A DNA stretch of 64,000 bases. Source: Xenorhabdus ehlersii (lineage in GTDB: Bacteria; Pseudomonadota; Gammaproteobacteria; Enterobacterales; Enterobacteriaceae). Under the pieces are notes generated by a model. That model searched no databases. It was not told where the DNA came from and worked only from the letters and a program-made list of their open reading frames with translations. Every line of letters starts with the position of its first letter. Position 1 is the stretch's first letter. The translations under genes were made by a program, and so were the position numbers. The stretch is from positions 186,001 to 250,000 of the forward strand of contig NZ_RAQI01000006.1 of the NCBI RefSeq assembly GCF_003610465.1. Reading direction: 5' to 3'. This document shows positions 10,701 through 18,770 of this stretch, one piece after another.

Positions 10701-13700
10701 GGCAGGATATCGATAGTGTGGATCGGTTGCTCAGGCGCAGATTGCAGGGCTGCCACAATGCCTTGCAAGGCTGTGTTCATATAGGCATTAATACGAGCGG
10801 GATTAATTTGCTGGCTGCATTGTGCCGTGAGTGCAAATCCCTCATCAAAATCGTCCACATCCAGTGACAAGGGGTAGTTGCTGCGCTCTTCACTCTCTAT
10901 CTCACCAATGCCTTCCCAGGCGATTGAGGCCACTTGTTCCTCATCACGCGGACTGTGGCGGAAATTCAGCAGGCTGTTAAACAGCGGTAAGGGCGGCTGG
11001 ACGCCACTGCACCGCTGGGCAATCGCCAGCGGGGTCTGTTCATGATCCAGCAATTCGCTCAGGCGCTGATAGGTTTCCTGTACCGCCTGCTTCACGGTAC
11101 GGGCTTGTAGCTGGATACGGACTGGCAGGGTATTGATAAACATCCCCAGCACCTGAGAAGCGCCCATGCCGCCCTGTAACCGACCTAATAACACAGTACC
11201 GAAGACCACGTCCTCACGGCCGCAACATTGCGCCAGCACCTGGGCCCAGGCCACATGGAACAGTACGGCGGCACTGATACCCGATTGGCGGGCGCAATCC
11301 CGGATCTGGCGAGCCAGCTCGTCATCTAACGTGACGATATCTTCCACGATTTTATCGCGGCTGTTTCCCTGCACATCCAGTAACCCAAACGGTAAAGTTG
11401 GCTCGTTTACATCGCCCAGTAATTGCTGGAAATAAGCCTGATGCACTTCAATCGGCACCTGACGGGTTTGAGCGATAAAATTGCGGTAAGGCAATGGAGC
11501 GGGCAGGTGTTCTTCCTCCCCCTGCATCAGCGCCTGTACTTCGCTGAAAATGATGTCCAGTGACAGATGGTCACACACCAGATGGTGATGCAGCAGGCTT
11601 AACCACCACCGTTCGGTGTCAGGATCTTGGGCCAGATAAGCAGCCAGTAATGGGGCGCGGGTAATATCTAACCGTATTCTGTCCGGATCAGTCAGACGCC
11701 GTAGTTGAGTCTCGGCACTTTCTCCTGCGGATAACGTCAGTTCCGTTATCGGCAGTGGCGCGTGACGGTAGACCACTTGCACGGGGATTGGCAGCGCTTG
11801 CCAGAGGAAGGCACTGCGTTGAATATCGTGCCGGTCAATCACCCGCTGCAATGCCTGCAAGAAACTGTCCAGCCGTGGCCGGCTGTCAAAGTGCATCAAA
11901 ATATTTTCAAGGTAGGTGTCGCCGGTCTCGTCCAGTAAATGGTGGAACAGGATACCTTCCTGCAAGGGGCCAAGCGGGTAAATATCCTGAATATTGGCGA
12001 CACCGCCCGGAACATGGTCAACAATATGGTCAATGTGGGCCTGGGTTAATGTCACCAGTGGCAGCATAGCCGGCGTAATGTGCGGACTGTCTTCGCGGAT
12101 CAGGTTAGGCGGAATGACAGAGGTTTCCGCATCTTGCTTCTGATGTAAGCGAGCGCTCATGGCCGCCAGGGTGGGGGCAGAGAAGACCGTGCTGACTTCC
12201 AGGGAAAGCCCTTGCTGGCGCAACTGTTCGATCAGGCTGACGACCAGCAGGGAATGGCCGCCCAGTTCGAAGAAGTTATCATGGCGCCCGACCTGTTCCA
12301 GTTCCAGAATCGATTGCCAGGCTGCCGCCAGTTTCTGTTCGGTTTCGCCTTGTGGTGCTTCGTACTCACGGCTGACGATAGCGTGCCGATCCGGTGCCGG
12401 CAGTGCGTTGCGATCCAGTTTGCCGTTGGCGGACATCGGGAAGGCGCCCAGCATCACAAAGGCACTGGGCAGCATGTACTCCAGCAGGCGGGTACTGAGT
12501 TGTTCACGCAAATCAGCCGGTTTTAGCGTGATGCCGGTTTCCGGGATCAGATAAGCAACCAAACGCTTATCACCGGTGCCTTCTTCACGGGCGATCACCA
12601 CGGCATCGCTGACACCTTCGCAAGCCACCAGTTGCGCCTCAATTTCCCCCAGTTCAAGGCGGAAACCGCGTAGCTTGACCTGAAAATCATTGCGCCCTAA
12701 ATATTCAATCGAGCCATTGGGCCGCCAGCGTCCCAAATCGCCGGTTTTATACATGCGCGCATTTGGCTGCTCGCTAAACGGATCTGCCACAAATTTCTCC
12801 GCGGTTAAATCCGGGCGATTGAGATAGCCACGGGCCACCCCTGCGCCGGCAATATGGATTTCGCCACTGACGCCAATGGGAACCGGCCGGCCGTGCATAT
12901 CCAGAATATAAATACGGGTATTGGGCAGCGGATAACCAATCGGGATAACACCATTGAGGTGCGATGAATTTTGATGATCCAATGTCAGCGTGGTGGCAAT
13001 CACCGTGGCTTCGGTGGGACCATACGAGTTAATCCAGCGGCAGGATTGGGTCTCCTGATGAGACAGCCAGCTGATTAAATGGCGGTACTCCGCTTTTTCG
13101 CCGCCCACAATAAGGGTATGCAGATAGGGGCTAAAGCCACTGCGTCCTGCCATCATCTCCTGTACCCAGTGGTGCCAGAAGGCCGTGGGCATATCGATAA
13201 TGGTGATCTTCTGCTCACGCAGGAAGGTGACAAAAGTGATATCCGGTATCCGGATATGGGGCGGACGCAGAACCAGTGTTGCTCCCGATGCCAGGGTGGG
13301 GAAAATATCGGATACCGAGGTATCAAAGGCAATGGTCGCAAATTGCAGGATACGATCCCCCAATTGTGGTTCGCTGGTCTGGTGCTGGGCATGGATAAAG
13401 TTCACCACATTACGGTGCTCCAGCATCACGCCTTTGGGCTGACCGGTGGAGCCGGAGGTATAGATAATATAGGCCAGATGATGGGGCTTAAGTTGCACAT
13501 CAGGATTATGGATCGGCTTTTGTGCCACGTTATTTCGCTGGGTTTTATCGTCCAGCAACCAGACGGGCAGGTCTGCTGATGGTAACAGTCCCTGCAAATG
13601 CTGCTGCGTCAGCAATAACACGGGTTGGCTGTCCGACAACTGGTAGGCCAAACGTTCGGCCGGGTACTCCGGATCGAGCGGAACATAGCCGGCTCCTGCT

Positions 13701-16700
13701 TTAAGAATAGCGTACAGGCCAATAATCAAATCCAGACTGCGGTCAACACAGATTGCCACACGATCATCAGGGCGTATCCCCGCGGCAATCAGTTGGTGGG
13801 CCAGTTGGTTGGCATGGCGGTTCAGTACCGCATAACTCAGTTCGTGCTTATCAAATACCAGCGCAATGGCATCCGGTGTACGTGCGGCCTGTTGTTCAAA
13901 CAGTTGGTGGATTAAGGTGTCTTGCGGATATTCGACTGCGGTATTGTTAAATGTTTCCAATAGTTGGGTGCGTTCGGTCAATGGCAGGATATCGATAGTG
14001 TGGATCGGTTGCTCAGGCGCAGATTGCAGGGCTGCCACAATGCCTTGCAAGGCTGTGTTCATATAGGCATTAATACGAGCGGGATTAATTTGCTGGCTGC
14101 ATTGTGCCGTGAGTGCAAATCCCTCATCAAAATCGTCCACATCCAGTGACAAGGGGTAGTTGCTGCGCTCTTCACTCTCTATCTCACCAATGCCTTCCCA
14201 GGCGATTGAGGCCACTTGCTCATCTTCACCTGGGCTATGGCGGAAATTCAGCAGGCTGTTAAACAGCGGTAAGGGCGGCTGGACGCCACTGCAACGTTGG
14301 GCGACAGCCAGAGGTGCCTGCTCATGTTCCAGTAGTGCGGTTAACTGCTGATAAGTTTCCTGTACTGCTTGTTTAACGGTACGTGCCTGTAACTTAACGC
14401 GAATAGGTAAGGTATTGATAAACATCCCCAGCACTTCGGATGCACCAACCCCACCTTGTAACCGTCCCAACAGAACAGTGCCGAATACGACATCATTCCG
14501 TCCACTGCATCGAGCCAGCACCTGTGCCCAGGCCACATGAAACAGTACGGCGGCACTCATACCCGATTGACGGGCGCAATCCCGGAGATTTTGGGCGAGC
14601 TTGCTATCCAGAGTGAGAACATCTTCCTCTATTTCATTGAGACTGCCACCTTGTACATCAAGTAACCCAAATGGCAGAGTGGGTTCTTCCACATCTCCCA
14701 ATAATTCGCGGAAATAGTTTTGGTGAACCTCCAACGGCACGTTGCGGATCTGCGCGATAAAGTTTCGGTAAGGCAGTGGTGTTGGTAAATTTTCACTTTC
14801 ACCCAAAAGTAAGGTTTGTATTTCACTGAATATCATATCCAGTGATATGTGATCACAAACTAAGTGGTGATACAGCAAGGAGAGTAACCATTGATCGGAG
14901 GCTGGATCTTTGGCTATATGAGCAGCTAACAGTGGTGCTTTGGTTATATCCATCCGTATTGCACGGGGATCGGTAAGGCGGCGTAGCTGGGTTTCTGGGG
15001 GGGCCTCTGCCGATAGCGTGAGCTCAGTGATCGGCAGTGGTGCATAACGATAGACGATTTGTACTGGTTTAAGAAGCTCTTTCCAGTAAACGGCGCTGCG
15101 CAGAATATCGTGCCGGTCAATCACCTTCTGGAGGGCTTGCAAGAAAAGCTCCAACCGCGTCCGGCTGTCGAAGATCATCAGATGGTTGTCCAGATAGAGA
15201 TCACCTTCTGTTTCCAGCAAATGGTGGAACAGGATGCCTTCCTGCAATGGCCCCAATGAGTAAATGTCCTGGATGTTGGAGATACCGTCTGTTACATGGG
15301 AAACAATCTGATCTATCTGGTCTTGGGTCAATTCCACCAGTGGCAGCATATCTGGCGTAATGACAGAGCTGTCTTCTCTAATCAGGTTAGGCGGTACGTC
15401 CTGTAGGGTTGTAGTCTGAGTGTTATTATGACGGATTAGGGCGCTCATAGCCGCCAGTGTGGGGGCAGAGAAGACCGCGTTGACATCCAGAGACAGGTCG
15501 TGGAGGCGTAGTTGCTCAATCAAATTGACCACGAGCAGTGAATGCCCACCCAGTTCAAAGAAATTGTCTTGCCGCCCGACTTGTTCCACATTCAACAGGG
15601 ATTGCCAGACTACGGCCAGTGTTTGTTCAGTTTCGCCTTGTGGAACTTCATATTCACGGTTGACGATAGCGCTCCGATCCGGCGCCGGTAGGGCTTTGCG
15701 ATTCAGTTTACCGTTGGCGGACATTGGGAAAGCACCCAGCATAACAAAGGCACTGGGTAGCATATGTTCCATCAATCGGGTGCTCAGTTGCTTACGTAAT
15801 TCAGCCGGACTCAGTGTCATGCCGGTTTCGGGGATCACATAAGCGATTAAACGTTTGTCACCGGTGTCTTCTTCACGGGCAATCACCACGGCATCGCTGA
15901 CGCCTTCGCAAGCCGCCAGTTGCGCCTCAATTTCCCCTAATTCAATGCGGAAACCGCGTAGCTTGACCTGAAAATCATTGCGCCCTAAATATTCAATCGT
16001 GCCATTGGGCAGCCAGCGCCCCAGATCGCCGGTTTTATACATGCGGGCATCGGGCCGGGCGCTAAACGGATCTGCCACAAATTTCTCTGCGGTTAAATCG
16101 GGGCGATTGAGATAGCCACGGGCCACCCCTGCACCGGCAATATGGATTTCACCACTGACGCCAATGGGAACCGGCTGACTCTGGGTATCCAGAATATAAA
16201 TGCGTGTATTGGGCAATGGATAACCAATCGGGATAACACCGTTGAGGTGCGATGAATTTTGATGATCCAATGTCAGCGTGGTGGCAATCACCGTGGTTTC
16301 CGTGGGACCATACGAGTTAATCCAGCGGCAGGATTGGGTTTCCGGATGAGACAGCCAACTGATTAAATGGCGGTACTCCGCTTTTTCACCGCCCACAATG
16401 AGGGTGTGCAGATGTGGGCTAAAGCCACTGCGTCCTGCCATCATCTCCTGTACCCAGTGGTGCCAGAAGGCCGTTGGCATATCGATAATGGTGATCTTCT
16501 GCTCATGCAGGAAGGTGACAAAAGTGATATCCGGTATCCGGATATGGGGCGGACGCAGAACCAGTGTTGCTCCCGATGCCAGGGTGGGGAAAATATCGGA
16601 TACCGAGGTATCAAAGGCAATGGTCGCAAATTGCAGGATACGATCCCCTAATTGTGGTTCACTGGTTTGGTGTTGGGCATGGATAAAATTCACCACATTG

Positions 16701-18766
16701 CGGTGTTCCAGCATCACACCTTTAGGCTGTCCGGTAGAGCCGGAAGTATAGATGATATAAGCCAGATGGTGCGGCTTAAGCCCCAATTGATCGGTATCGG
16801 GATTATGGGCTAGTTGTTTTGCCACGTTGTCCCGATTATGTTGATCATCCAGCAGCCAGACAGGGGTATCCTGTATTGGTAAACGGGTCTGTAGATGCTG
16901 TTGAGTCAGCAATAACACCGGCTTGCTGTCCGATAATTGGTGGGCCAGACGTTCGGCTGGGTATTCCGGATCGAGTGGAATGTAGCCGGCGCCGGCCTTA
17001 AGGATAGCGTACAGACCAATGATCATATCCAGACTGCGCTCAGCGCAGATTGCCACGCGATCATCGGGGCGCACGCCAGAAGCGATCAAATGGTGTGCCA
17101 GTTGGTTAGCGTGGCGGTTTAGCTCTGCATAACTCAGTTGGCTATCGCCAAACACTAACGCCGTGGCGTCAGGGGTTTGTTCCACCTGTTGTTCAAACAG
17201 TTGATGAATCAATAACGTTTGTGGGTATGGGAAGGCCGTATCATTGAAATCGTCTAACACTTGAGTGCGTTGGTATGGTTGCAATAGTGGTAAACTTTCC
17301 ACTGGTTGCGAATCATCTTTAACCATCGCGGTCAGCAGGGTTTGCAGGTAACTGGCGATGCGTTCAACGCTGGCATGGTCAAACAGATCACTGGAATATT
17401 CCAGGCCACCCACTAAGCCATTTTCAGTATCATTTATCGAGAGGGACAGATCGAAATGCGAGCTGTTTTCGGCCAGGTTGATTTCACTAATAGTGATATC
17501 CGGTAATGCTATATTCTGCTGTCCAGGGGTATTATCCACTGACATCATAACCTGAAAAATCGGACTGTAACTGAGGCTACGTGGTGGTTTGAGTACTTCC
17601 ACCAACTGTTCGAATGGCAGATCCTGATGCGCGTAGGCATTCAGTGTATGGGCCCTAATCCTGGCTAGCAAAGCGCTGACCGTTGGATTGTCATCTATTT
17701 GAATTCGCAGAGCCAGTGTGTTAACAAAAAATCCAATTAACGGCTCTAATTCGCTATATTGCCGATTAGCGACAGGTGTGCCAATCACCAGATCTTTCTG
17801 CCCGCTAAGACGGGACAGCAAAGTTGCCCATCCCGCCATCAGGGTCATAAATAATGTTGTCCCGTGACGCTGGCAAAGGTTTCTTAATCCGGCACTCAGT
17901 TCCGGTGACAGAGTGATATCAACATACCCTCCGGCATAACTCTGTTTCTCTGGACGTGGCCTGTCTGTCGGTAGTTCCAAAAGTGCAGGAGCATCCTGTA
18001 ACGCATCGCGCCAGAAATTCACCTGTTTTTCCAATAGTTCTCCCTGTAGCCACTCCCTTTGCCAAAGGGCATAGTCAGCATATTGGAGTGTCAACGCGGG
18101 CAGGGGATCACCCTGTCCTTCGCTGAACGCATGATAAAGCGTGGATAGCTCGTGCATCAGGATATTAAGAGACCAACCATCGGAAATAATATGATGCTGG
18201 GTTAATAGTAGGATATGTTCATTTTCAGCCAGTCGCAGCAAGCGTCCCCTGATTAGGGGACCTTGTGCGAAGTCAAATGGCTGGCTGGTTTCACGCTGGA
18301 TTGTCTCTTCGATGATAGTTTGTTGCTCTTCCGCAGGCAGATGGCTGAGATCTTCCACTGCCAAAGAGAAGCCGCTATCTGGTTTACCAATAATTTGTAG
18401 GGCCTGGCCTTCGGCCATCTTGATGCCCTTGGCTCTCTTGATCGTAGTACGTAAAATTTCATGACGAGCAACAATTCTGTTTAATGCTGCTTGCAGGGCA
18501 TCTAAATTCAGATAACCTTGCAGACGCAGACCACCTGGAATGTGGTATGCCGTTTGTGCTGCTGGATCTAACTGTGCCAGGAACCATAAGCGTTGCTGTG
18601 CCCAGGATAGGGGAAGCGTTTGCTGATCAGCGTTTCTCGGTATAATTTGCCTTTTTTCTCCGATCTGCTTGTTTTCCCCAATCTGACTGTTTTTAATGCG
18701 TTCTTTAATTTTTTTCTGGAGTACCGCTTGTCTTAATTCAAGTAGGCTTAGTTCTTCGTTACTCAT
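4703..18766 (-). CDS. paxC: Four-module NRPS with terminal thioesterase (PaxC-like)
   Basis: This 4,687-residue synthetase adds the last four residues and releases the peptide. Approximate order: C1 50-490 (LCL type, HHIISDG near 194), A1 520-1010, T1 (Ser near 1071), dual C2 1105-1560 (HHLLETEGD near 1183), A2, T2 (near 2168), dual C3, A3, T3 (near 3262), dual C4, A4, T4 (near 4360), then a type I thioesterase 4415-4687 with GGHSFGG (Ser near 4498) and SGDHITIM carrying the probable catalytic His (near 4666). All four A domains keep YTSGSTGQPKG and the A10 Lys. Their pockets read D-T-S-D-I-G-S-V-I, the same as in PaxB, and I infer a basic residue, probably Lys. Dual C domains imply D residues from modules 1, 2 and 3. 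Modules 2 and 3 are nearly identical (see repeat). The ATG lies 4 bp after the paxB stop, suggesting coupled translation. The assignment to the PAX family is by architecture and context only. Confidence 0.85.
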   Translation of the reverse strand: MSNEELSLLELRQAVLQKKIKERIKNSQIGENKQIGEKRQIIPRNADQQTLPLSWAQQRLWFLAQLDPAAQTAYHIPGGLRLQGYLNLDALQAALNRIVARHEILRTTIKRAKGIKMAEGQALQIIGKPDSGFSLAVEDLSHLPAEEQQTIIEETIQRETSQPFDFAQGPLIRGRLLRLAENEHILLLTQHHIISDGWSLNILMHELSTLYHAFSEGQGDPLPALTLQYADYALWQREWLQGELLEKQVNFWRDALQDAPALLELPTDRPRPEKQSYAGGYVDITLSPELSAGLRNLCQRHGTTLFMTLMAGWATLLSRLSGQKDLVIGTPVANRQYSELEPLIGFFVNTLALRIQIDDNPTVSALLARIRAHTLNAYAHQDLPFEQLVEVLKPPRSLSYSPIFQVMMSVDNTPGQQNIALPDITISEINLAENSSHFDLSLSINDTENGLVGGLEYSSDLFDHASVERIASYLQTLLTAMVKDDSQPVESLPLLQPYQRTQVLDDFNDTAFPYPQTLLIHQLFEQQVEQTPDATALVFGDSQLSYAELNRHANQLAHHLIASGVRPDDRVAICAERSLDMIIGLYAILKAGAGYIPLDPEYPAERLAHQLSDSKPVLLLTQQHLQTRLPIQDTPVWLLDDQHNRDNVAKQLAHNPDTDQLGLKPHHLAYIIYTSGSTGQPKGVMLEHRNVVNFIHAQHQTSEPQLGDRILQFATIAFDTSVSDIFPTLASGATLVLRPPHIRIPDITFVTFLHEQKITIIDMPTAFWHHWVQEMMAGRSGFSPHLHTLIVGGEKAEYRHLISWLSHPETQSCRWINSYGPTETTVIATTLTLDHQNSSHLNGVIPIGYPLPNTRIYILDTQSQPVPIGVSGEIHIAGAGVARGYLNRPDLTAEKFVADPFSARPDARMYKTGDLGRWLPNGTIEYLGRNDFQVKLRGFRIELGEIEAQLAACEGVSDAVVIAREEDTGDKRLIAYVIPETGMTLSPAELRKQLSTRLMEHMLPSAFVMLGAFPMSANGKLNRKALPAPDRSAIVNREYEVPQGETEQTLAVVWQSLLNVEQVGRQDNFFELGGHSLLVVNLIEQLRLHDLSLDVNAVFSAPTLAAMSALIRHNNTQTTTLQDVPPNLIREDSSVITPDMLPLVELTQDQIDQIVSHVTDGISNIQDIYSLGPLQEGILFHHLLETEGDLYLDNHLMIFDSRTRLELFLQALQKVIDRHDILRSAVYWKELLKPVQIVYRYAPLPITELTLSAEAPPETQLRRLTDPRAIRMDITKAPLLAAHIAKDPASDQWLLSLLYHHLVCDHISLDMIFSEIQTLLLGESENLPTPLPYRNFIAQIRNVPLEVHQNYFRELLGDVEEPTLPFGLLDVQGGSLNEIEEDVLTLDSKLAQNLRDCARQSGMSAAVLFHVAWAQVLARCSGRNDVVFGTVLLGRLQGGVGASEVLGMFINTLPIRVKLQARTVKQAVQETYQQLTALLEHEQAPLAVAQRCSGVQPPLPLFNSLLNFRHSPGEDEQVASIAWEGIGEIESEERSNYPLSLDVDDFDEGFALTAQCSQQINPARINAYMNTALQGIVAALQSAPEQPIHTIDILPLTERTQLLETFNNTAVEYPQDTLIHQLFEQQAARTPDAIALVFDKHELSYAVLNRHANQLAHQLIAAGIRPDDRVAICVDRSLDLIIGLYAILKAGAGYVPLDPEYPAERLAYQLSDSQPVLLLTQQHLQGLLPSADLPVWLLDDKTQRNNVAQKPIHNPDVQLKPHHLAYIIYTSGSTGQPKGVMLEHRNVVNFIHAQHQTSEPQLGDRILQFATIAFDTSVSDIFPTLASGATLVLRPPHIRIPDITFVTFLREQKITIIDMPTAFWHHWVQEMMAGRSGFSPYLHTLIVGGEKAEYRHLISWLSHQETQSCRWINSYGPTEATVIATTLTLDHQNSSHLNGVIPIGYPLPNTRIYILDMHGRPVPIGVSGEIHIAGAGVARGYLNRPDLTAEKFVADPFSEQPNARMYKTGDLGRWRPNGSIEYLGRNDFQVKLRGFRLELGEIEAQLVACEGVSDAVVIAREEGTGDKRLVAYLIPETGITLKPADLREQLSTRLLEYMLPSAFVMLGAFPMSANGKLDRNALPAPDRHAIVSREYEAPQGETEQKLAAAWQSILELEQVGRHDNFFELGGHSLLVVSLIEQLRQQGLSLEVSTVFSAPTLAAMSARLHQKQDAETSVIPPNLIREDSPHITPAMLPLVTLTQAHIDHIVDHVPGGVANIQDIYPLGPLQEGILFHHLLDETGDTYLENILMHFDSRPRLDSFLQALQRVIDRHDIQRSAFLWQALPIPVQVVYRHAPLPITELTLSAGESAETQLRRLTDPDRIRLDITRAPLLAAYLAQDPDTERWWLSLLHHHLVCDHLSLDIIFSEVQALMQGEEEHLPAPLPYRNFIAQTRQVPIEVHQAYFQQLLGDVNEPTLPFGLLDVQGNSRDKIVEDIVTLDDELARQIRDCARQSGISAAVLFHVAWAQVLAQCCGREDVVFGTVLLGRLQGGMGASQVLGMFINTLPVRIQLQARTVKQAVQETYQRLSELLDHEQTPLAIAQRCSGVQPPLPLFNSLLNFRHSPRDEEQVASIAWEGIGEIESEERSNYPLSLDVDDFDEGFALTAQCSQQINPARINAYMNTALQGIVAALQSAPEQPIHTIDILPLTERTQLLETFNNTAVEYPQDTLIHQLFEQQAARTPDAIALVFDKHELSYAVLNRHANQLAHQLIAAGIRPDDRVAICVDRSLDLIIGLYAILKAGAGYVPLDPEYPAERLAYQLSDSQPVLLLTQQHLQGLLPSADLPVWLLDDKTQRNNVAQKPIHNPDVQLKPHHLAYIIYTSGSTGQPKGVMLEHRNVVNFIHAQHQTSEPQLGDRILQFATIAFDTSVSDIFPTLASGATLVLRPPHIRIPDITFVTFLREQKITIIDMPTAFWHHWVQEMMAGRSGFSPYLHTLIVGGEKAEYRHLISWLSHQETQSCRWINSYGPTEATVIATTLTLDHQNSSHLNGVIPIGYPLPNTRIYILDMHGRPVPIGVSGEIHIAGAGVARGYLNRPDLTAEKFVADPFSEQPNARMYKTGDLGRWRPNGSIEYLGRNDFQVKLRGFRLELGEIEAQLVACEGVSDAVVIAREEGTGDKRLVAYLIPETGITLKPADLREQLSTRLLEYMLPSAFVMLDAFPMSANGKLDRNALPAPDRHAIVSREYEAPQGATEQKLAAVWQSILELEQVGRHDNFFELGGHSLLVVSLIEQLRQQGFSLEVSAVFSAPTLAAMSARLHQKQNAETSVIPPNQIREDSPHITPAMLPLVTLTQAHIDHIVDHVPGGVANIQDIYPLGPLQEGILFHHLLAETGDTYLENILMHFDSRPRLDSFLQALQRVIDRHDIQRSAFHWQQLPIPVQVVYRHAPLPITELTLSAGESAETQLRRLTDPDRIRLDITRAPLLAAYLAQDPDTERWWLSLLHHHLVCDHLSLDIIFSEVQALMQGEEEHLPAPLPYRNFIAQTRQVPIEVHQAYFQQLLGDVNEPTLPFGLLDVQGNSRDKIVEDIVTLDDELARQIRDCARQSGISAAVLFHVAWAQVLAQCCGREDVVFGTVLLGRLQGGMGASQVLGMFINTLPVRIQLQARTVKQAVQETYQRLSELLDHEQTPLAIAQRCSGVQPPLPLFNSLLNFRHSPRDEEQVASIAWEGIGEIESEERSNYPLSLDVDDFDEGFALTAQCSQQINPARINAYMNTALQGIVAALQSAPEQPIHTIDILPLTERTQLLETFNNTAVEYPQDTLIHQLFEQQAARTPDAIALVFDKHELSYAVLNRHANQLAHQLIAAGIRPDDRIAICVDRSLDLIIGLYAILKAGAGYVPLDPEYPAERLAYQLSDSQPVLLLTQQHLQDLLPSADLPVWLLDDKTQRNNVAQQPIHNPDVQLKPHHLAYIIYTSGSTGQPKGVMLEHRNVVNFIHAQHQTSEPQLGDRILQFATIAFDTSVSDIFPTLAAGATLVLRPAHIRVPDAEFVDLLNKQKITIMDMPTAFWHQWVQEMMAGRSGFSQYLRTVIVGGEKAELRHLLSWQSIAETQSCRWINSYGPTETTVIATTLTLNDKGQDSPELTDIIPIGYPLPNTRIYILDTHGRPVPLGVSGEIHIGGAGVARGYLNRPDLTAKKFVADPFSEQSDARMYKTGDLGRWLPNGMIEYLGRNDFQVKIRGFRIELGEIETRLAQCQGVQEAIVLVREITPDDKRLVAYVQPESGVNLVPSELRQQLAQHLAEYMLPSAFVTLDTFPLTSNGKIDRQAFPAPDQSAIVARDYEAPQGEVEITLAQIWQDLLGLERVSRHDHFFELGGHSLLILKACSLAIEKLGLQQNMMASLMTFTTIKEQARAIEDRDNIYVGSMVGLSRNIKATPLFFAPGAGGHVLYLRELATALEGAYSVWGMQSPELDGRSDPPPYLEMNGLEAMASVMIDDLKKVQPNGPYYLGGHSFGGWLAFEMARQLLQQGESIGLLALVDCESPLESLTQEIESEWPNSRWLAEFGNVLAALEGAEENFTEEEFQSMTEEEQLDNLRLRLIEEELLPPQLELKEIATYLSVFKAHSLATYQPQERYPGTLHLFLANDNQEYEGRNTSVESIIDGWKTLVTGEVISETLSGDHITIMRQPCVQGLASAIVGVNK
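6728..14217. repeat. Tandem duplication of one NRPS module, period 3,282 bp
   Basis: Bases 6728-10935 and 10010-14217 are nearly identical at an offset of 3,282 bp (1,094 codons), covering residues 2611-4013 and 1517-2919 of PaxC. Long stretches look exact: 9797-10297 against 13079-13579, and 7884-8153 against 11166-11435. The C-A junction at 7302-7585 recurs unchanged at 10584-10867 and 13866-14149, giving three copies. Scattered changes cluster around 8470-9250 against 11750-12530 (for example MLDAF/MLGAF, FHWQQ/FLWQA, HHLLAETGD/HHLLDETGD). Similarity drops sharply left of 6728 (inside A4) and right of 14217 (late C2). The reading frame is kept throughout. Confidence 0.92.
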
Positions 18767-18770
18767 TTAA

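Noticed and set aside
6728..14217. Possible CRISPR-like or satellite array suggested by regular repeats
   Set aside because: The repeat unit is a whole NRPS module (3,282 bp) in frame, with no short repeats and spacers.
6692..17600. Many plus-strand open frames of 60-170 codons repeated at 3,282-bp spacing opposite paxC
   Set aside because: They lie antisense to conserved NRPS domains and recur only because the domains are duplicated. No ribosome-binding sites or family likeness were seen.
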